DNA of 39,136 nucleotides, from NCBI GenBank assembly GCA_029781095.1, contig JAKOXM010000297.1, forward strand, positions 1 through 39,136, given 5' to 3'. How positions within the stretch are numbered: position 1 is the first letter of the stretch; every line of letters begins with the position of its first letter. The translations under genes were made by a program, and so were the position numbers. This document shows positions 24,037-32,979 of this stretch, in pieces. The notes beneath the pieces were generated by a model. That model was given only the letters and a program-made list of their open reading frames with translations, was not told the origin of the DNA and ran no database searches. Origin of the DNA: Bacteroidota bacterium. Its GTDB lineage: Bacteria; Bacteroidota; Bacteroidia; Chitinophagales; Saprospiraceae.

Positions 24037-26720
24037 AAAATATATTGGAAAATATCGTCCGCCAGAAACGTATTGAGATCGACGGATTGTACAGGCAGTA
24101 CAATCCGGATGCGCTAAAAAACAATGTGGAGCCGTCGGAAAAAGATTTTTATGCGGAACTGAATGCGTCGGTGATCGTCAACAGGCCCTTTTTTATCGCA
24201 GAATTCAAGCGGAAAAGCCCTTCGCAAGGCTGGATCAAGGAGCACTCTTCTGTTGAGGAGCAAATACCGGCCTACGTAAAAAGCGGCGCCCGGGCGGTTT
24301 CCGTCCTGACAGACACGACGTTTTTTGGGGGCAGCCTTGCAGATCTGGCCGCTGCATCTGTATTGTTGCGCGATACGGACGTCCTGCTCCTGCAAAAAGA
24401 TTTCATCCTCGACCCGATACAGATATACCTGGCGAGGCAAAACGGGGCAAATATTATTTTATTGATTACGGCAATCCTGGACCCGGAGCAGATGGAAAAC
24501 CTTCGCCGCCTGGCCGCTTCGCTGGGAATGGGTGTGATCGTTGAAGTACATGACGAAAAGGAACTAGAAACGGTTATGCACCTGGATTTTCCGGTGCTGG
24601 GCATCAACAACCGCGACCTGAGCACGTTCCGCACGGCGCTGAACCGCACCAACGTCCTGGCCAAAAAATCGGGCAAGCGGCATGTCATTGCCGAGTCCGG
24701 AATAATCGATTACCGTGATTTTCAGTCAGTTCGCGGCGCAGACGGATTTCTGATAGGTACCGGGCTTATGCAACACGGCAATGGGGTGGCCGATTTTGCC
24801 CGATTTTTCAAAAGCGGGGAGCACGCCCGGTTTTTATTCAAGGCATGCGGCATCCGATCCGAACGCCTGCTGCGGGAAGAAACGGCAGACTTCATAGGCA
24901 TCAATTTTTCGCCGGTATCCAAAAGAAAAATTGATGCGGCAATGTTGAACGACATGCCGTTGCCGCCCAACACAGTTGCTGTTTTTTACCGCAATAGTGA
25001 AACGGAAATTCGCGAGATTTTACAAAAATATCCGTTTCAAAGGATACAGTTGTACGCCGGCGACGTTTCACCCGATTTTGTCAGAAGTCTGCGATGTAAA
25101 ATAATACTTGCCTGCGCCATTCGCGAATACTCAGATCTGGAACAACTGGAATTGTATGCGCCCGATGTGGACCTGTTTATTCTCGACGGGGCGGTTCCCG
25201 GCAGTGGCCGGCCGGCAGAGCCGGTCATCCCCGCCGATTTTCCCTACCCGTTTTTGCTCGCGGGCGGGTTGCATGCAGACAACCTCGATGCGGTTCTGGC
25301 ATTCGAAAACTGTATTGGCGTCGATATTGCATCCGGAATTGAATTGGATGGGGCGCCGGACGAAGGGAAAATATCGGATGTGAGACATAAAATTGCCGGT
25401 TTGCACAGAAATCGGGAAAATATACGTATTCCGGCAAATCGCTTTGCTGAAATACCCGCCTATAAGGATAATATACTCGGGTCTGACGGCTGGTTTGGCT
25501 CTTTCGGCGGGTGTTTCGTGCCGGAAATACTCATGCCGGGGTTGCTGGAAATTGCCTCGGCATTTGAGGCGGCGAAAGACGACGCAGGCTTCATGGCTGA
25601 GTTCAGAAGCATGCTGAACCATTTTTCCGGTCGCCCGACTGCATTTACGCCGTTGCCTCGTTTGTCGGAAAAGATTGGCGGAGCACAAATATTTTTAAAA
25701 AACGAAGGACTGAACCATACAGGCGCCCACAAGATCAATCACTGCATCGGCCAGGCGCTGCTGGCAAAAAAACTGGGAAAGCATCGTATTATCGCGGAAA
25801 CCGGAGCAGGGCAACACGGCTATGCCACAGCGGCTGTCTGCGCCCGTCTGGGGCTTGACTGCACGGTCTATATGGGAAAAAAAGACTACGAGCGCCAAAG
25901 GCCCAATGTTTACTGGATGGAATTGCTCGGCGCCCGCGTGATTGCGGTAGAAGATGGCAGCCAAACGCTCAATGACGCTGTGATCGCCGCTTTTAAAGAC
26001 TGGGTTGCGCATCCCGATGATACATATTACCTGCTGGGCTCGGCGGTGGGCCCCCACCCTTTCCCGCTGATGAACACCTTCTTCCAGAAAATCGTGGGAG
26101 AAGAGATAAAACGGCAGTGCGAAGCGGCAACCGGGCGGCTTCCCGACGTGTGCATCGCGTGCGTGGGCGGGGGATCCAACGCCATGGGCATGTTTTTCGA
26201 TTTTCTGGATAATCCAGAGGTAGCCCTTATCGGGGTGGAGGCCGGCGGGCGCGGTACTGCTCCCGGCGAACACGCCGCCAAAATTATCCACGGCGAAAAA
26301 GGATTATTTGAAGGCTATTTCTCCTATTTTCTGCAGGATGGAAACGGCAATATCGCTGCCACGCATTCCGTTTCGGCAGGCCTGGATTATTGTGGCATAA
26401 GTCCCATCCTGGCCTGGCTTTCGGATGCCGGGCGCGTGCAATTTGAAAGCATTTCCGACGATGATGCGCTGGAAGCCGTGCGGACGCTGGCGCAGGAGGA
26501 AGGCATTATTCCGGCACTCGAATCAGCCCATGCATTCGCGTACGCATTTAGACTGGCCGGGCAACTGACGAGCGACAAAATCATCGTGGTCAATGCTTCC
26601 GGTCGCGGCGAAAAAGATCTTTTCATCACCATGCGGCATTTTCAGCAGGATAATCTGCTCGCTTATGCAAGGCATTTGGTGGATAGCACAGCTCCTGTTT
26701 CAGAACTTGTAACTCCCTGA
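24033..26720 (+). CDS. trpCFB: Triple fusion: IGP synthase (TrpC) - PRA isomerase (TrpF) - tryptophan synthase beta (TrpB)
   Basis: This 895-residue single reading frame holds three enzymes. Residues ~1-262 are TrpC, with EFKRKSPSQGWI, LLLQKDFILD, IVEVHDEKELE, LGINNRDL and AESGI. Residues ~268-455 are TrpF, with the catalytic Cys in KACGIRSERLL, SKRKI, the Asp in ILDGAVPGSGRP and LLAGGLHADNLDA...GVDIASGIE. Residues ~480-895 are TrpB, with GWFGSFGGCFVPE, the PLP lysine in NHTGAHKIN (~567), the catalytic Glu in AETGAGQHG, GGGSNAMG and the Ser in NASGRGEKD. No stop or frameshift separates them. TrpC-F fusion is well known in enterics, but extension into TrpB is unusual. Several TrpB interface residues are changed (TLND for TLKD; ISPILAWL for VGPEHxxL). 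It begins four bases inside trpGD. Confidence 0.94.
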   Translation: MKNILENIVRQKRIEIDGLYRQYNPDALKNNVEPSEKDFYAELNASVIVNRPFFIAEFKRKSPSQGWIKEHSSVEEQIPAYVKSGARAVSVLTDTTFFGGSLADLAAASVLLRDTDVLLLQKDFILDPIQIYLARQNGANIILLITAILDPEQMENLRRLAASLGMGVIVEVHDEKELETVMHLDFPVLGINNRDLSTFRTALNRTNVLAKKSGKRHVIAESGIIDYRDFQSVRGADGFLIGTGLMQHGNGVADFARFFKSGEHARFLFKACGIRSERLLREETADFIGINFSPVSKRKIDAAMLNDMPLPPNTVAVFYRNSETEIREILQKYPFQRIQLYAGDVSPDFVRSLRCKIILACAIREYSDLEQLELYAPDVDLFILDGAVPGSGRPAEPVIPADFPYPFLLAGGLHADNLDAVLAFENCIGVDIASGIELDGAPDEGKISDVRHKIAGLHRNRENIRIPANRFAEIPAYKDNILGSDGWFGSFGGCFVPEILMPGLLEIASAFEAAKDDAGFMAEFRSMLNHFSGRPTAFTPLPRLSEKIGGAQIFLKNEGLNHTGAHKINHCIGQALLAKKLGKHRIIAETGAGQHGYATAAVCARLGLDCTVYMGKKDYERQRPNVYWMELLGARVIAVEDGSQTLNDAVIAAFKDWVAHPDDTYYLLGSAVGPHPFPLMNTFFQKIVGEEIKRQCEAATGRLPDVCIACVGGGSNAMGMFFDFLDNPEVALIGVEAGGRGTAPGEHAAKIIHGEKGLFEGYFSYFLQDGNGNIAATHSVSAGLDYCGISPILAWLSDAGRVQFESISDDDALEAVRTLAQEEGIIPALESAHAFAYAFRLAGQLTSDKIIVVNASGRGEKDLFITMRHFQQDNLLAYARHLVDSTAPVSELVTP

Positions 26721-26735
26721 AATACATACAGAAAC

Positions 26736-27560
26736 ATGTATAAAACAAAAGAGAATGCTCCTCCCGGGGCATCCAAAGGACTGATGGCCCACCTGGTTTT
26801 GGGGTATCCCACACTCCCGGACAGCATCCGGTCCGCCGAATCCTATATCGCTGCAGGTTGCAACATCCTCGAATTGCAAATCCCTTTTTCGCATCCGACT
26901 GCCGATGGCCCGCTTATCACGGCAGCCTGCAGGGAAGCAGTGGAAAACCAGCACGTGCAGGTTGAGGATTGCCTCGCCGCGTTGCAATGGCTCAGGGCGC
27001 GATACCCGAAACAGGAAATAATGGTCATGTCATACGCCAATCGGGTGTATACATACGGAGCAGGGCGTTTTGTCTCGAAGATGGAACAGATGGGCGTAAG
27101 GCACCTGATCATACCCGATCTTCCTATCGACAGTCCGTTGAGCGATTTGTTTTCCCTGAAATCCATATCCGGCAAGGCGGGAAGCGGAGTTTCACTGGTG
27201 CCTGTGCTGGCAGCCAACATATCGCCCCGACGCCTGCAAAGCCTGTTGCGTTTGGGCTGCGACTTCTTTTATCTCATGTCGGATTTTAAAATTACCGGTA
27301 GTGATTTCAGCCTGCATACCGGGCTACTGCAGATCATTTCGACTATCCGGGAGGCGAATCCGGGGGCCCGCATAGGTATCGGTTTCGGCATTTCGACGCC
27401 CGGCCATGTCCGGGCGGTGCTCAGGCATGCAGACGTGGCGATTGTCGGTTCCGCCTTGATCAAAGCGCAGATCGCCGGCAATTTGGCGGCCTATCTGGGG
27501 AGCCTGACGGATGCCGTAAGGGCTGAAAACCGGCAAGTCCATAATATTCTTTTCAGATAA
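26736..27560 (+). CDS. trpA: Tryptophan synthase alpha subunit (divergent)
   Basis: This 274-residue TIM-barrel protein cleaves indole-3-glycerol phosphate to indole, which is passed to TrpB. The catalytic Glu (LELQIPFS) and Asp (TADGP) are present, as are MSYANRVYTYG, IPDLPID and the phosphate-binding GFGIS...VGSAL. Two conserved sites are altered: FSDP is FSHP (position equivalent to Asp56) and the loop-6 SRxGVTG is SDFKITG (Arg179 to Asp). Both belong to alpha-beta communication in the Salmonella enzyme. It lies 15 bases after trpCFB and is the last gene of the operon. Confidence 0.93.
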   Translation: MYKTKENAPPGASKGLMAHLVLGYPTLPDSIRSAESYIAAGCNILELQIPFSHPTADGPLITAACREAVENQHVQVEDCLAALQWLRARYPKQEIMVMSYANRVYTYGAGRFVSKMEQMGVRHLIIPDLPIDSPLSDLFSLKSISGKAGSGVSLVPVLAANISPRRLQSLLRLGCDFFYLMSDFKITGSDFSLHTGLLQIISTIREANPGARIGIGFGISTPGHVRAVLRHADVAIVGSALIKAQIAGNLAAYLGSLTDAVRAENRQVHNILFR

Positions 27561-27666
27561 ATCGTTGTTGCCTGGCTTTTTCGCCCGTTATTGGCATCTA
27601 AAATGCAGTAATCATTGCATTCGCTGAAAAAAAGATGATGGCAAATTTACCTTTCAGGATTATTTC

Positions 27667-27674
27667 TATTTTTG
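27667..27674 (+). promoter_or_regulatory. -7 box (TATTTTTG) for queA
   Basis: Exact TAnnTTTG match followed by CACC. It predicts a leader of about 125 nt before the queA ATG; that leader holds a small hairpin (CACTG AATCAA CAGTG) at 27764-27779. Confidence 0.55.
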
Positions 27675-27805
27675 CACCCATTTTTAGGGCCGATGCCTTG
27701 AAAAGCAGCCAAAACAACAGTTCACAATAATATTTCGCCAAAGATCGAAATCAAAGGACGCAGCACTGAATCAACAGTGTTAAAATCTGCCCTTGACAAT
27801 TTACA

Positions 27806-28870
27806 ATGCGCACCAAACTTTCCAGTTTCAATTTTAACCTGCCAAAAGAACTCGTCGCGCAGTACCCTGCCGATGAACGCGACCAGAGTCGCCTCATGGT
27901 AGTACACCGCGACACAGGCAAAATCGAACACAAAATTTTCAAAGACATCCTCGGTTATTTCAACGACGGGGATGTAATGGTTTTTAACAACACAAAAGTT
28001 TTTCCCGCAAGACTTTTTGGCCAGAAAGAAAAGACGGGAGCCAAGATTGAAGTGTTTTTGCTCCGGGAACTCAACCATGACGCCCGACTTTGGGACGTGC
28101 TGGTAGATCCCGCCCGCAAAATCAGGGTTGGCAACAAGTTGTATTTCGAAGACGAAAACGGCAATGACGCACTTGTGGCGGAAGTAGTGGATAACACTAC
28201 CTCGCGCGGTCGTACGATTCGGTTTCTCTTCGACGGCACCGAAGATGACTTTCAACGCGAGCTTTCCCGCCTCGGCAACACGCCGCTTCCCAAATACATC
28301 GAGCGCGAGCCGGAAGCCATCGACCGGGACCGCTATCAAACGATCTATGCCAAGGAACTGGGCGCTGTAGCGGCGCCTACGGCGGGGTTGCATTTTAGCC
28401 GGGAACTGATGAAACGCCTCGAATTGAAAGGGGTGAATTTTGCAGAATTGACCCTGCATATCGGCCTGGGCACCTTCCGCACAATCGATGTGGAAGATTT
28501 GTCAAAGCACAAAATGGAAGCCGAGTACTTCAGGATATCAAGGGAGGCGGCGGAAACGGTGAATAAAGGAATCCAGGCCAACAAGAAAATATGCTCGGTC
28601 GGCACTACCGTCATGCGTTCTATTGAAACGGCTGTTTCTGCCGAAAAAATGTTGAAGACCGTAGAAGGCTGGACAAATAAATTCATTTACCCGCCCTACG
28701 AATTCAGCATCGCCAACAGCATGGTCACCAACTTCCACTTGCCAAAATCGAGTCTGCTGATCATGGTATGCGCATTTGGCGGCTTCGAACTCGTCATGGA
28801 AGCCTACAATGAGGCTGTAAAAGAGCAATACCGCTTTTTCAGCTACGGAGATGCCATGCTGATTTTGTAA
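27806..28870 (+). CDS. queA: S-adenosylmethionine:tRNA ribosyltransferase-isomerase
   Basis: QueA moves the ribosyl part of SAM onto preQ1 in tRNA to give epoxyqueuosine. The 354-residue protein shows family motifs: [24 protein letters not shown] at the start, [63 protein letters not shown] and [19 protein letters not shown]. The length is normal. The gene stands alone with its own promoter between the trp operon and a DUF2795 gene. Confidence 0.97.
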   Translation: MRTKLSSFNFNLPKELVAQYPADERDQSRLMVVHRDTGKIEHKIFKDILGYFNDGDVMVFNNTKVFPARLFGQKEKTGAKIEVFLLRELNHDARLWDVLVDPARKIRVGNKLYFEDENGNDALVAEVVDNTTSRGRTIRFLFDGTEDDFQRELSRLGNTPLPKYIEREPEAIDRDRYQTIYAKELGAVAAPTAGLHFSRELMKRLELKGVNFAELTLHIGLGTFRTIDVEDLSKHKMEAEYFRISREAAETVNKGIQANKKICSVGTTVMRSIETAVSAEKMLKTVEGWTNKFIYPPYEFSIANSMVTNFHLPKSSLLIMVCAFGGFELVMEAYNEAVKEQYRFFSYGDAMLIL

Positions 28871-28872
28871 AA

Positions 28873-28901
28873 ATCGAAGCCTCGATCGCTTTTTCTTTTT
28901 T
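28873..28901 (+). terminator. Possible terminator after queA
   Basis: A short stem (ATCGA AGCC TCGAT) is followed by CGCTTTTTCTTTTTT immediately after the stop codon. The stem is only 5 bp, so this is tentative. Confidence 0.4.
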
Positions 28902-29015
28902 ACACATGCGTTTGTTTTTTTCAAAATTTGTTTTGAAAACAATCGTTGTGAAGCAACCCATACGCTGAAAACCTGTTGTTAGAACCTCAACTTTTTTAAC
29001 GAACGATAAGACTCT

Positions 29016-29237
29016 ATGTACTGGACTCTTGAACTGGCCTCCTACCTCGAAGAAGCCCCCTGGCCGGCTACTAAAGACGAATTGATTGATTATGCCATCC
29101 GCTCCGGCGCACCTGGCGAGGTAATCGATAACCTGGAAGAACTGGAAGACGACGGTGAGATGTATGAAGGCATCGAAGATATTTGGCCCGATTATCCCCG
29201 ACACGATGACTTTTTCTTCAATGAGGATGAATATTAG
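29016..29237 (+). CDS. DUF2795 domain protein
   Basis: This 73-residue acidic protein is strongly conserved across Bacteroidota. It begins YWTLELASYLEEAPWPATKDELIDYAIRSGAP, the DUF2795 core found also in small actinobacterial proteins, and ends with an acidic FFFNEDEY tail. The high conservation suggests a housekeeping role, but none is established. It has its own short transcription unit, with a strong terminator after it. Confidence 0.9.
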   Translation: MYWTLELASYLEEAPWPATKDELIDYAIRSGAPGEVIDNLEELEDDGEMYEGIEDIWPDYPRHDDFFFNEDEY

Positions 29238-29259
29238 CGCCTTTACAGCCTTTTGATAA

Positions 29260-29298
29260 ACGGGGTTGTTGCCTTGCCGGCAACAACCCCGTTGTTTT
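29260..29298 (+). terminator. Terminator after the DUF2795 gene
   Basis: A 14-bp perfect stem (ACGGGGTTGTTGCC and its complement, loop TTGCC) is followed by TGTTTTT. It also lies at the end of the convergent adhesin gene and may serve both. Confidence 0.85.
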
Positions 29299-29300
29299 TA

Positions 29301-32300
29301 CTAGCGCAGTATTTGCAAGTAGCCGCTCATCGGTTTTTCGCCATCGCCAAGGTCTATTTGATAAAAATAGGTCCCGTCGGGCAGGTAGTGGCCATTCCAG
29401 GTTCCGTCCCAGGCGTGTTGATTGGTATAACTCTTTTGTTCAAAGACGAGGTTGCCCCAACGGTTGAATATCCGAACCTCGTTCTCCGGATACAACTCGA
29501 TTCCGGCAATATGCCATACGTCGTTTTTGCCATCTCCATTGGGTGATATTCCGTTGTATATCAGTACTTTATCACAAAGAACGGTCACCTTCACAAGGGC
29601 CGAGGATCGCAGCCCGGTCGTATCTGTAATCTGATATGTAAATGTATCGATGCCACAGAAATCATGTTCGGGATGGTAGGTGACTTTTGCAAAAAAATCG
29701 TCGTACGTCAATTGTCCAAAATCAGGATTGTTCAATATGTCAAAGCCCGAGAGGCCCGACCTGTTTCCCTTGATGCCCCGGATGATGTCGTTGGCAATGA
29801 GGTCCATTTCAACCGCTGTGTTCTTAGGGGTTGCTGCTGCATCCGGCACGGCTATCAGATTTTGCCCGCTGGAGCCGCCTGAGCAATTCAGTTGAAATTT
29901 GATGTTGTATTCACAAAAAGTAATATTGTTCAGAACCTGTATTTCATGAAAACCCGTATCGAGCCGGAATCCGATATTGGTTCCGCAGGCAGCAAAACCG
30001 GAAAACAGATTACCGTGGTCGCTGATGCTGTAATCATCGAGATCCTGGCTTGCAATATTGGTGCAAAAAATTGTGTCTGACAGGCAATTCGACAAATTCC
30101 AGACGATATTACCCTGATTATCAGGCGTATAATTGTGGAGGGGCGGGCAACCGGTACAAACAACTTTTACATGTATGGTATCGAGGCAGCCGGTTTCGGC
30201 ACGTCTGAAGGTAATTTCATGGGCGCCGGTTGCGAAACGCATAACGGTGCCCATCGCAATGTTTTTTGTTACAGGCGAGACCTTGTATGTATGATCCTGT
30301 GCTGACAGTATATTTAACGGTCCATAGTTCTGGGCGATATTTCCGCCAATGAAAACCGAGTCTTTTTCGAGAGACCAGCCGGGTGAAGGGTCATTTTTAT
30401 TCAGGATACTCAACAATTCATAGGCATTGGTAAAAAAACCTGAATATGTCTGGCCGTTCACAGTCCACTCGTTCAGTTGATATGGCCCTCCGTTTAATCG
30501 GATGGTGTATGAGAGCACGGTGCCCGGGTTGCATGGCGAAAAGGAGGATGCGGCATAAGGCAGGCCGTTGTCCAGAATGACATACTCGCCAATCTGGGAA
30601 AATGGGACGGGGACGCAAGACTCGGCGCCGGCGTCACAATCACTCGCGGAAAGAGTAAGGCCGGTCGGCAAAAAAATACCGTCTGAGCAGCCGTCCTGCG
30701 CCAGAACGGTCGGGATGTAGCAGATAATCCGGCATTGGCGTAATACCGTATCGCACACCGCCAGACTGATGTAATCAACATTATACCCCGTTTGTCCGAA
30801 CGACTGAAAGGTTATACATGCCGAAACAGGGTCGATCGTGTAGGATCCAAAGGCGTCGCTGGCGCCATTCAGGCCGGACCCGTCCAGACTGGATACCTTC
30901 CGGTTATTAAAATTGGCAGGTACATATCCGCACGCTGTGGCTGAACTGCCCTCCTGCACGGCAAAATAGATGGAGTCCTTTTCCGGTGGAACTGTCGTAA
31001 TGTTCACAACAATACAGATCGTATCACTCAGGCCCGTCGTAGGGGCATGTATGGCAACACACAGAGGGTCGATGCCAAATGCGGGGACGAGACCGGCCTT
31101 GTACACCGCGCAGCCCGAAGGGCTGAGCGACCAGGTCCCAAAAAGAGGATTGTTCGGGCCGACGACCGAAAATGATACGTCGCCTGCATCAACACCCGCG
31201 GGCGGCATCAGGCAAATCGAATCCGTCTTGCCTGCGCCAACTACCAGCAGTAGCGTTTCCGGCGTACCACAGTAAGAAGGAATCAACACAGAATCAACGG
31301 GATACGCGCAAAACAGACTATCGTATACGGTAGCATGATAGTAGCCTGCTTGCAGGTTCGCACGATTCACCGGATTATCAAAACCCGGCAAATCTGCCCA
31401 ATCGACAATAAATCTGCCGTTGCCGCCCGTCAGTGTCATTTGTATGCTGCCACCTTCATTGCAGGTAGCCGCCACAGCGTTTGCGCCCGCTACAAAAACG
31501 GGTGGTTCGGATATGAGAAATGTATCAACGGGAAGCAAACAGCTGTCTGCATCTGCAATTTGGAGGAAATATGTACCGGCGGCAAGACTCCCGGGCGATT
31601 GGGGTGTACCATTCGCATCCCAGAGCGCAAATGTGTACGGTGTTTTGAAGTTGGGGCCGGGCACAACGTCGAATTCAACATTCCCCTGGCCGGAACCCGC
31701 GCATTGGATATTAAAGGGGTGAATATTGACCGTACCAGATAGCGGCGCTTCCGTCATAATGATAGTTACCGTATCAAGGCAGCCTGTCAGATTATCGACA
31801 ACAAAAAAAGTAAAAATCCCCGGCGGGAGATCCGAAACGACCGGTGTATTGCCAAAACTGTAACTGTATTGCCCGGAGCCGCCGGTCACTTTTACCGTCG
31901 CTGTTCCGGCAGGCAGTCCGCACTTGGCGGGCTCGGTTATTTCATAGGTCGTTTTCAATGGGTTGGTATTCGGTACGCACACTTTCAAAACAGCATAACA
32001 GCCGGTGCCCGGTTCGGTGGCCGTTACATAATAGCATCCGCTGTCCAGGCCGCTGTTGACAGCGCCGGTTTCTCCATTGCTCCACATGTAATCAAGGCTT
32101 GCCGGTGACAGGGTTACTTTACCGTTGGAGGCTACACAATTAGAAGGCAACACCTCGGCAACCTGCACGGCAGGGCCGTTCGAGTTATTGATAATGACGG
32201 TAGTGTCGAGTGTGCAGGCCGGGCTGGATGTATTGATAATATGAATATGATATGCCCCGGCTTTGAGGCCAAAGGCAATATTTGAATCGGAAACATCGGG

Positions 32301-32516
32301 CGTCCAGTGAAAGGAATACCCCGTATTGCCGCCCGCCAAACTGATCAGGATAACGCCTGCCGAATCACCGCAGGCAGAGTTGGTGATAATAAGAGAACTG
32401 ATTTGGATCGGGTTGTCGCAAGTATCGGTTGTAACTGCTCCCAGGCAACGGTTATTCGGAAAAAAATGAAGCAAGACGAGGGTTCCCGCGATCAATAAGG
32501 GACGTCGGATATTCAT
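29301..32516 (-). CDS. Gliding motility-associated C-terminal domain (T9SS type B) adhesin-like protein
   Basis: This 1071-residue secreted protein has a signal peptide (MNIRRPLLIAGTLVLLHFF). Several SprB-like/Ig-like repeats follow, with recurring blocks such as YHIHIINTSSPACTLDTTVII, YYVTATEPGTGCYAVLKVCV and TFFVVDNLTGCLDTVTI. Many cysteines and a tandem region with VEMDLIANDI...DTFTYQITD come next. The last ~85 residues (NGISPNGDGKNDVWHI...EVRIFNRWGNLVF...WDGTWNG...GTYFYQIDLGDG) are the classic type B T9SS domain, so the protein is exported and attached at the surface. Function is likely adhesion or gliding. The ATG at 32516 is chosen because it starts the signal peptide; the track ORF runs 123 codons further through AT-rich promoter DNA. 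Confidence 0.9.
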   Translation of the reverse strand: MNIRRPLLIAGTLVLLHFFPNNRCLGAVTTDTCDNPIQISSLIITNSACGDSAGVILISLAGGNTGYSFHWTPDVSDSNIAFGLKAGAYHIHIINTSSPACTLDTTVIINNSNGPAVQVAEVLPSNCVASNGKVTLSPASLDYMWSNGETGAVNSGLDSGCYYVTATEPGTGCYAVLKVCVPNTNPLKTTYEITEPAKCGLPAGTATVKVTGGSGQYSYSFGNTPVVSDLPPGIFTFFVVDNLTGCLDTVTIIMTEAPLSGTVNIHPFNIQCAGSGQGNVEFDVVPGPNFKTPYTFALWDANGTPQSPGSLAAGTYFLQIADADSCLLPVDTFLISEPPVFVAGANAVAATCNEGGSIQMTLTGGNGRFIVDWADLPGFDNPVNRANLQAGYYHATVYDSLFCAYPVDSVLIPSYCGTPETLLLVVGAGKTDSICLMPPAGVDAGDVSFSVVGPNNPLFGTWSLSPSGCAVYKAGLVPAFGIDPLCVAIHAPTTGLSDTICIVVNITTVPPEKDSIYFAVQEGSSATACGYVPANFNNRKVSSLDGSGLNGASDAFGSYTIDPVSACITFQSFGQTGYNVDYISLAVCDTVLRQCRIICYIPTVLAQDGCSDGIFLPTGLTLSASDCDAGAESCVPVPFSQIGEYVILDNGLPYAASSFSPCNPGTVLSYTIRLNGGPYQLNEWTVNGQTYSGFFTNAYELLSILNKNDPSPGWSLEKDSVFIGGNIAQNYGPLNILSAQDHTYKVSPVTKNIAMGTVMRFATGAHEITFRRAETGCLDTIHVKVVCTGCPPLHNYTPDNQGNIVWNLSNCLSDTIFCTNIASQDLDDYSISDHGNLFSGFAACGTNIGFRLDTGFHEIQVLNNITFCEYNIKFQLNCSGGSSGQNLIAVPDAAATPKNTAVEMDLIANDIIRGIKGNRSGLSGFDILNNPDFGQLTYDDFFAKVTYHPEHDFCGIDTFTYQITDTTGLRSSALVKVTVLCDKVLIYNGISPNGDGKNDVWHIAGIELYPENEVRIFNRWGNLVFEQKSYTNQHAWDGTWNGHYLPDGTYFYQIDLGDGEKPMSGYLQILR

Positions 32517-32979
32517 GGCAATTTCGTTCGGAGTAATGACGAGGTAAGAAAAATGGAAGGAAAAAGGATCGGCCGGCAGCGGGCGCCCGGGACTAAAAAA
32601 AGGATAGCCAAACGTTTGGAACAGCAAAAATACTTGCCATTCCCACATTTGTATATACTTGTTTCTAAAACAATGCCAAAAAATATTGTAATATTTTTTG
32701 AGAGAACGATAACATATATTATTTATTATCAATGGTTTATGAAATATATTGTCTGAAATAATCTCCGACAAACATATTAAAATGTTCTTTTTATCCACAA
32801 GCCTCCTGTATACTTTTGTATCGTAAAGAAAATCAAGCCCCAAACATCCTTCGAGCATATCCCGGTAAGGGCAAATTCCTGTCACATTTTGTTCCGAACC
32901 GGAGCGTGTTTTAATCCGAACAAACTACGGGATTTACGCAAATAAACAACAACTGCTTTCTAACAAAAACTACTACGTT
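32517..32979. promoter_or_regulatory. Divergent promoter region between adhesin and Crp/Fnr genes
   Basis: No gene is seen in these 463 bases. A minus-strand -7 box TATTTTTG (forward 32625-32632) points to the adhesin gene, and a plus-strand box TACTTTTG (32811-32818) points to the regulator gene, which would have a leader of about 155 nt. Between them is a perfect 24-bp palindrome (32677-32700) in very AT-rich DNA. Confidence 0.55.
32677..32700. repeat. Perfect 24-bp AT-rich palindrome
   Basis: CAAAAAATATT, a GT centre, and AATATTTTTTG. It lies between two divergent promoter boxes and is a plausible regulator-binding site. Confidence 0.6.

Noticed and set aside
27760-27790. Hairpin in the queA leader as a preQ1 riboswitch
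   Set aside because: The stem (CACTG/CAGTG) and A-rich tail look superficially similar, but the conserved loop and pseudoknot sequence of preQ1-I are missing.
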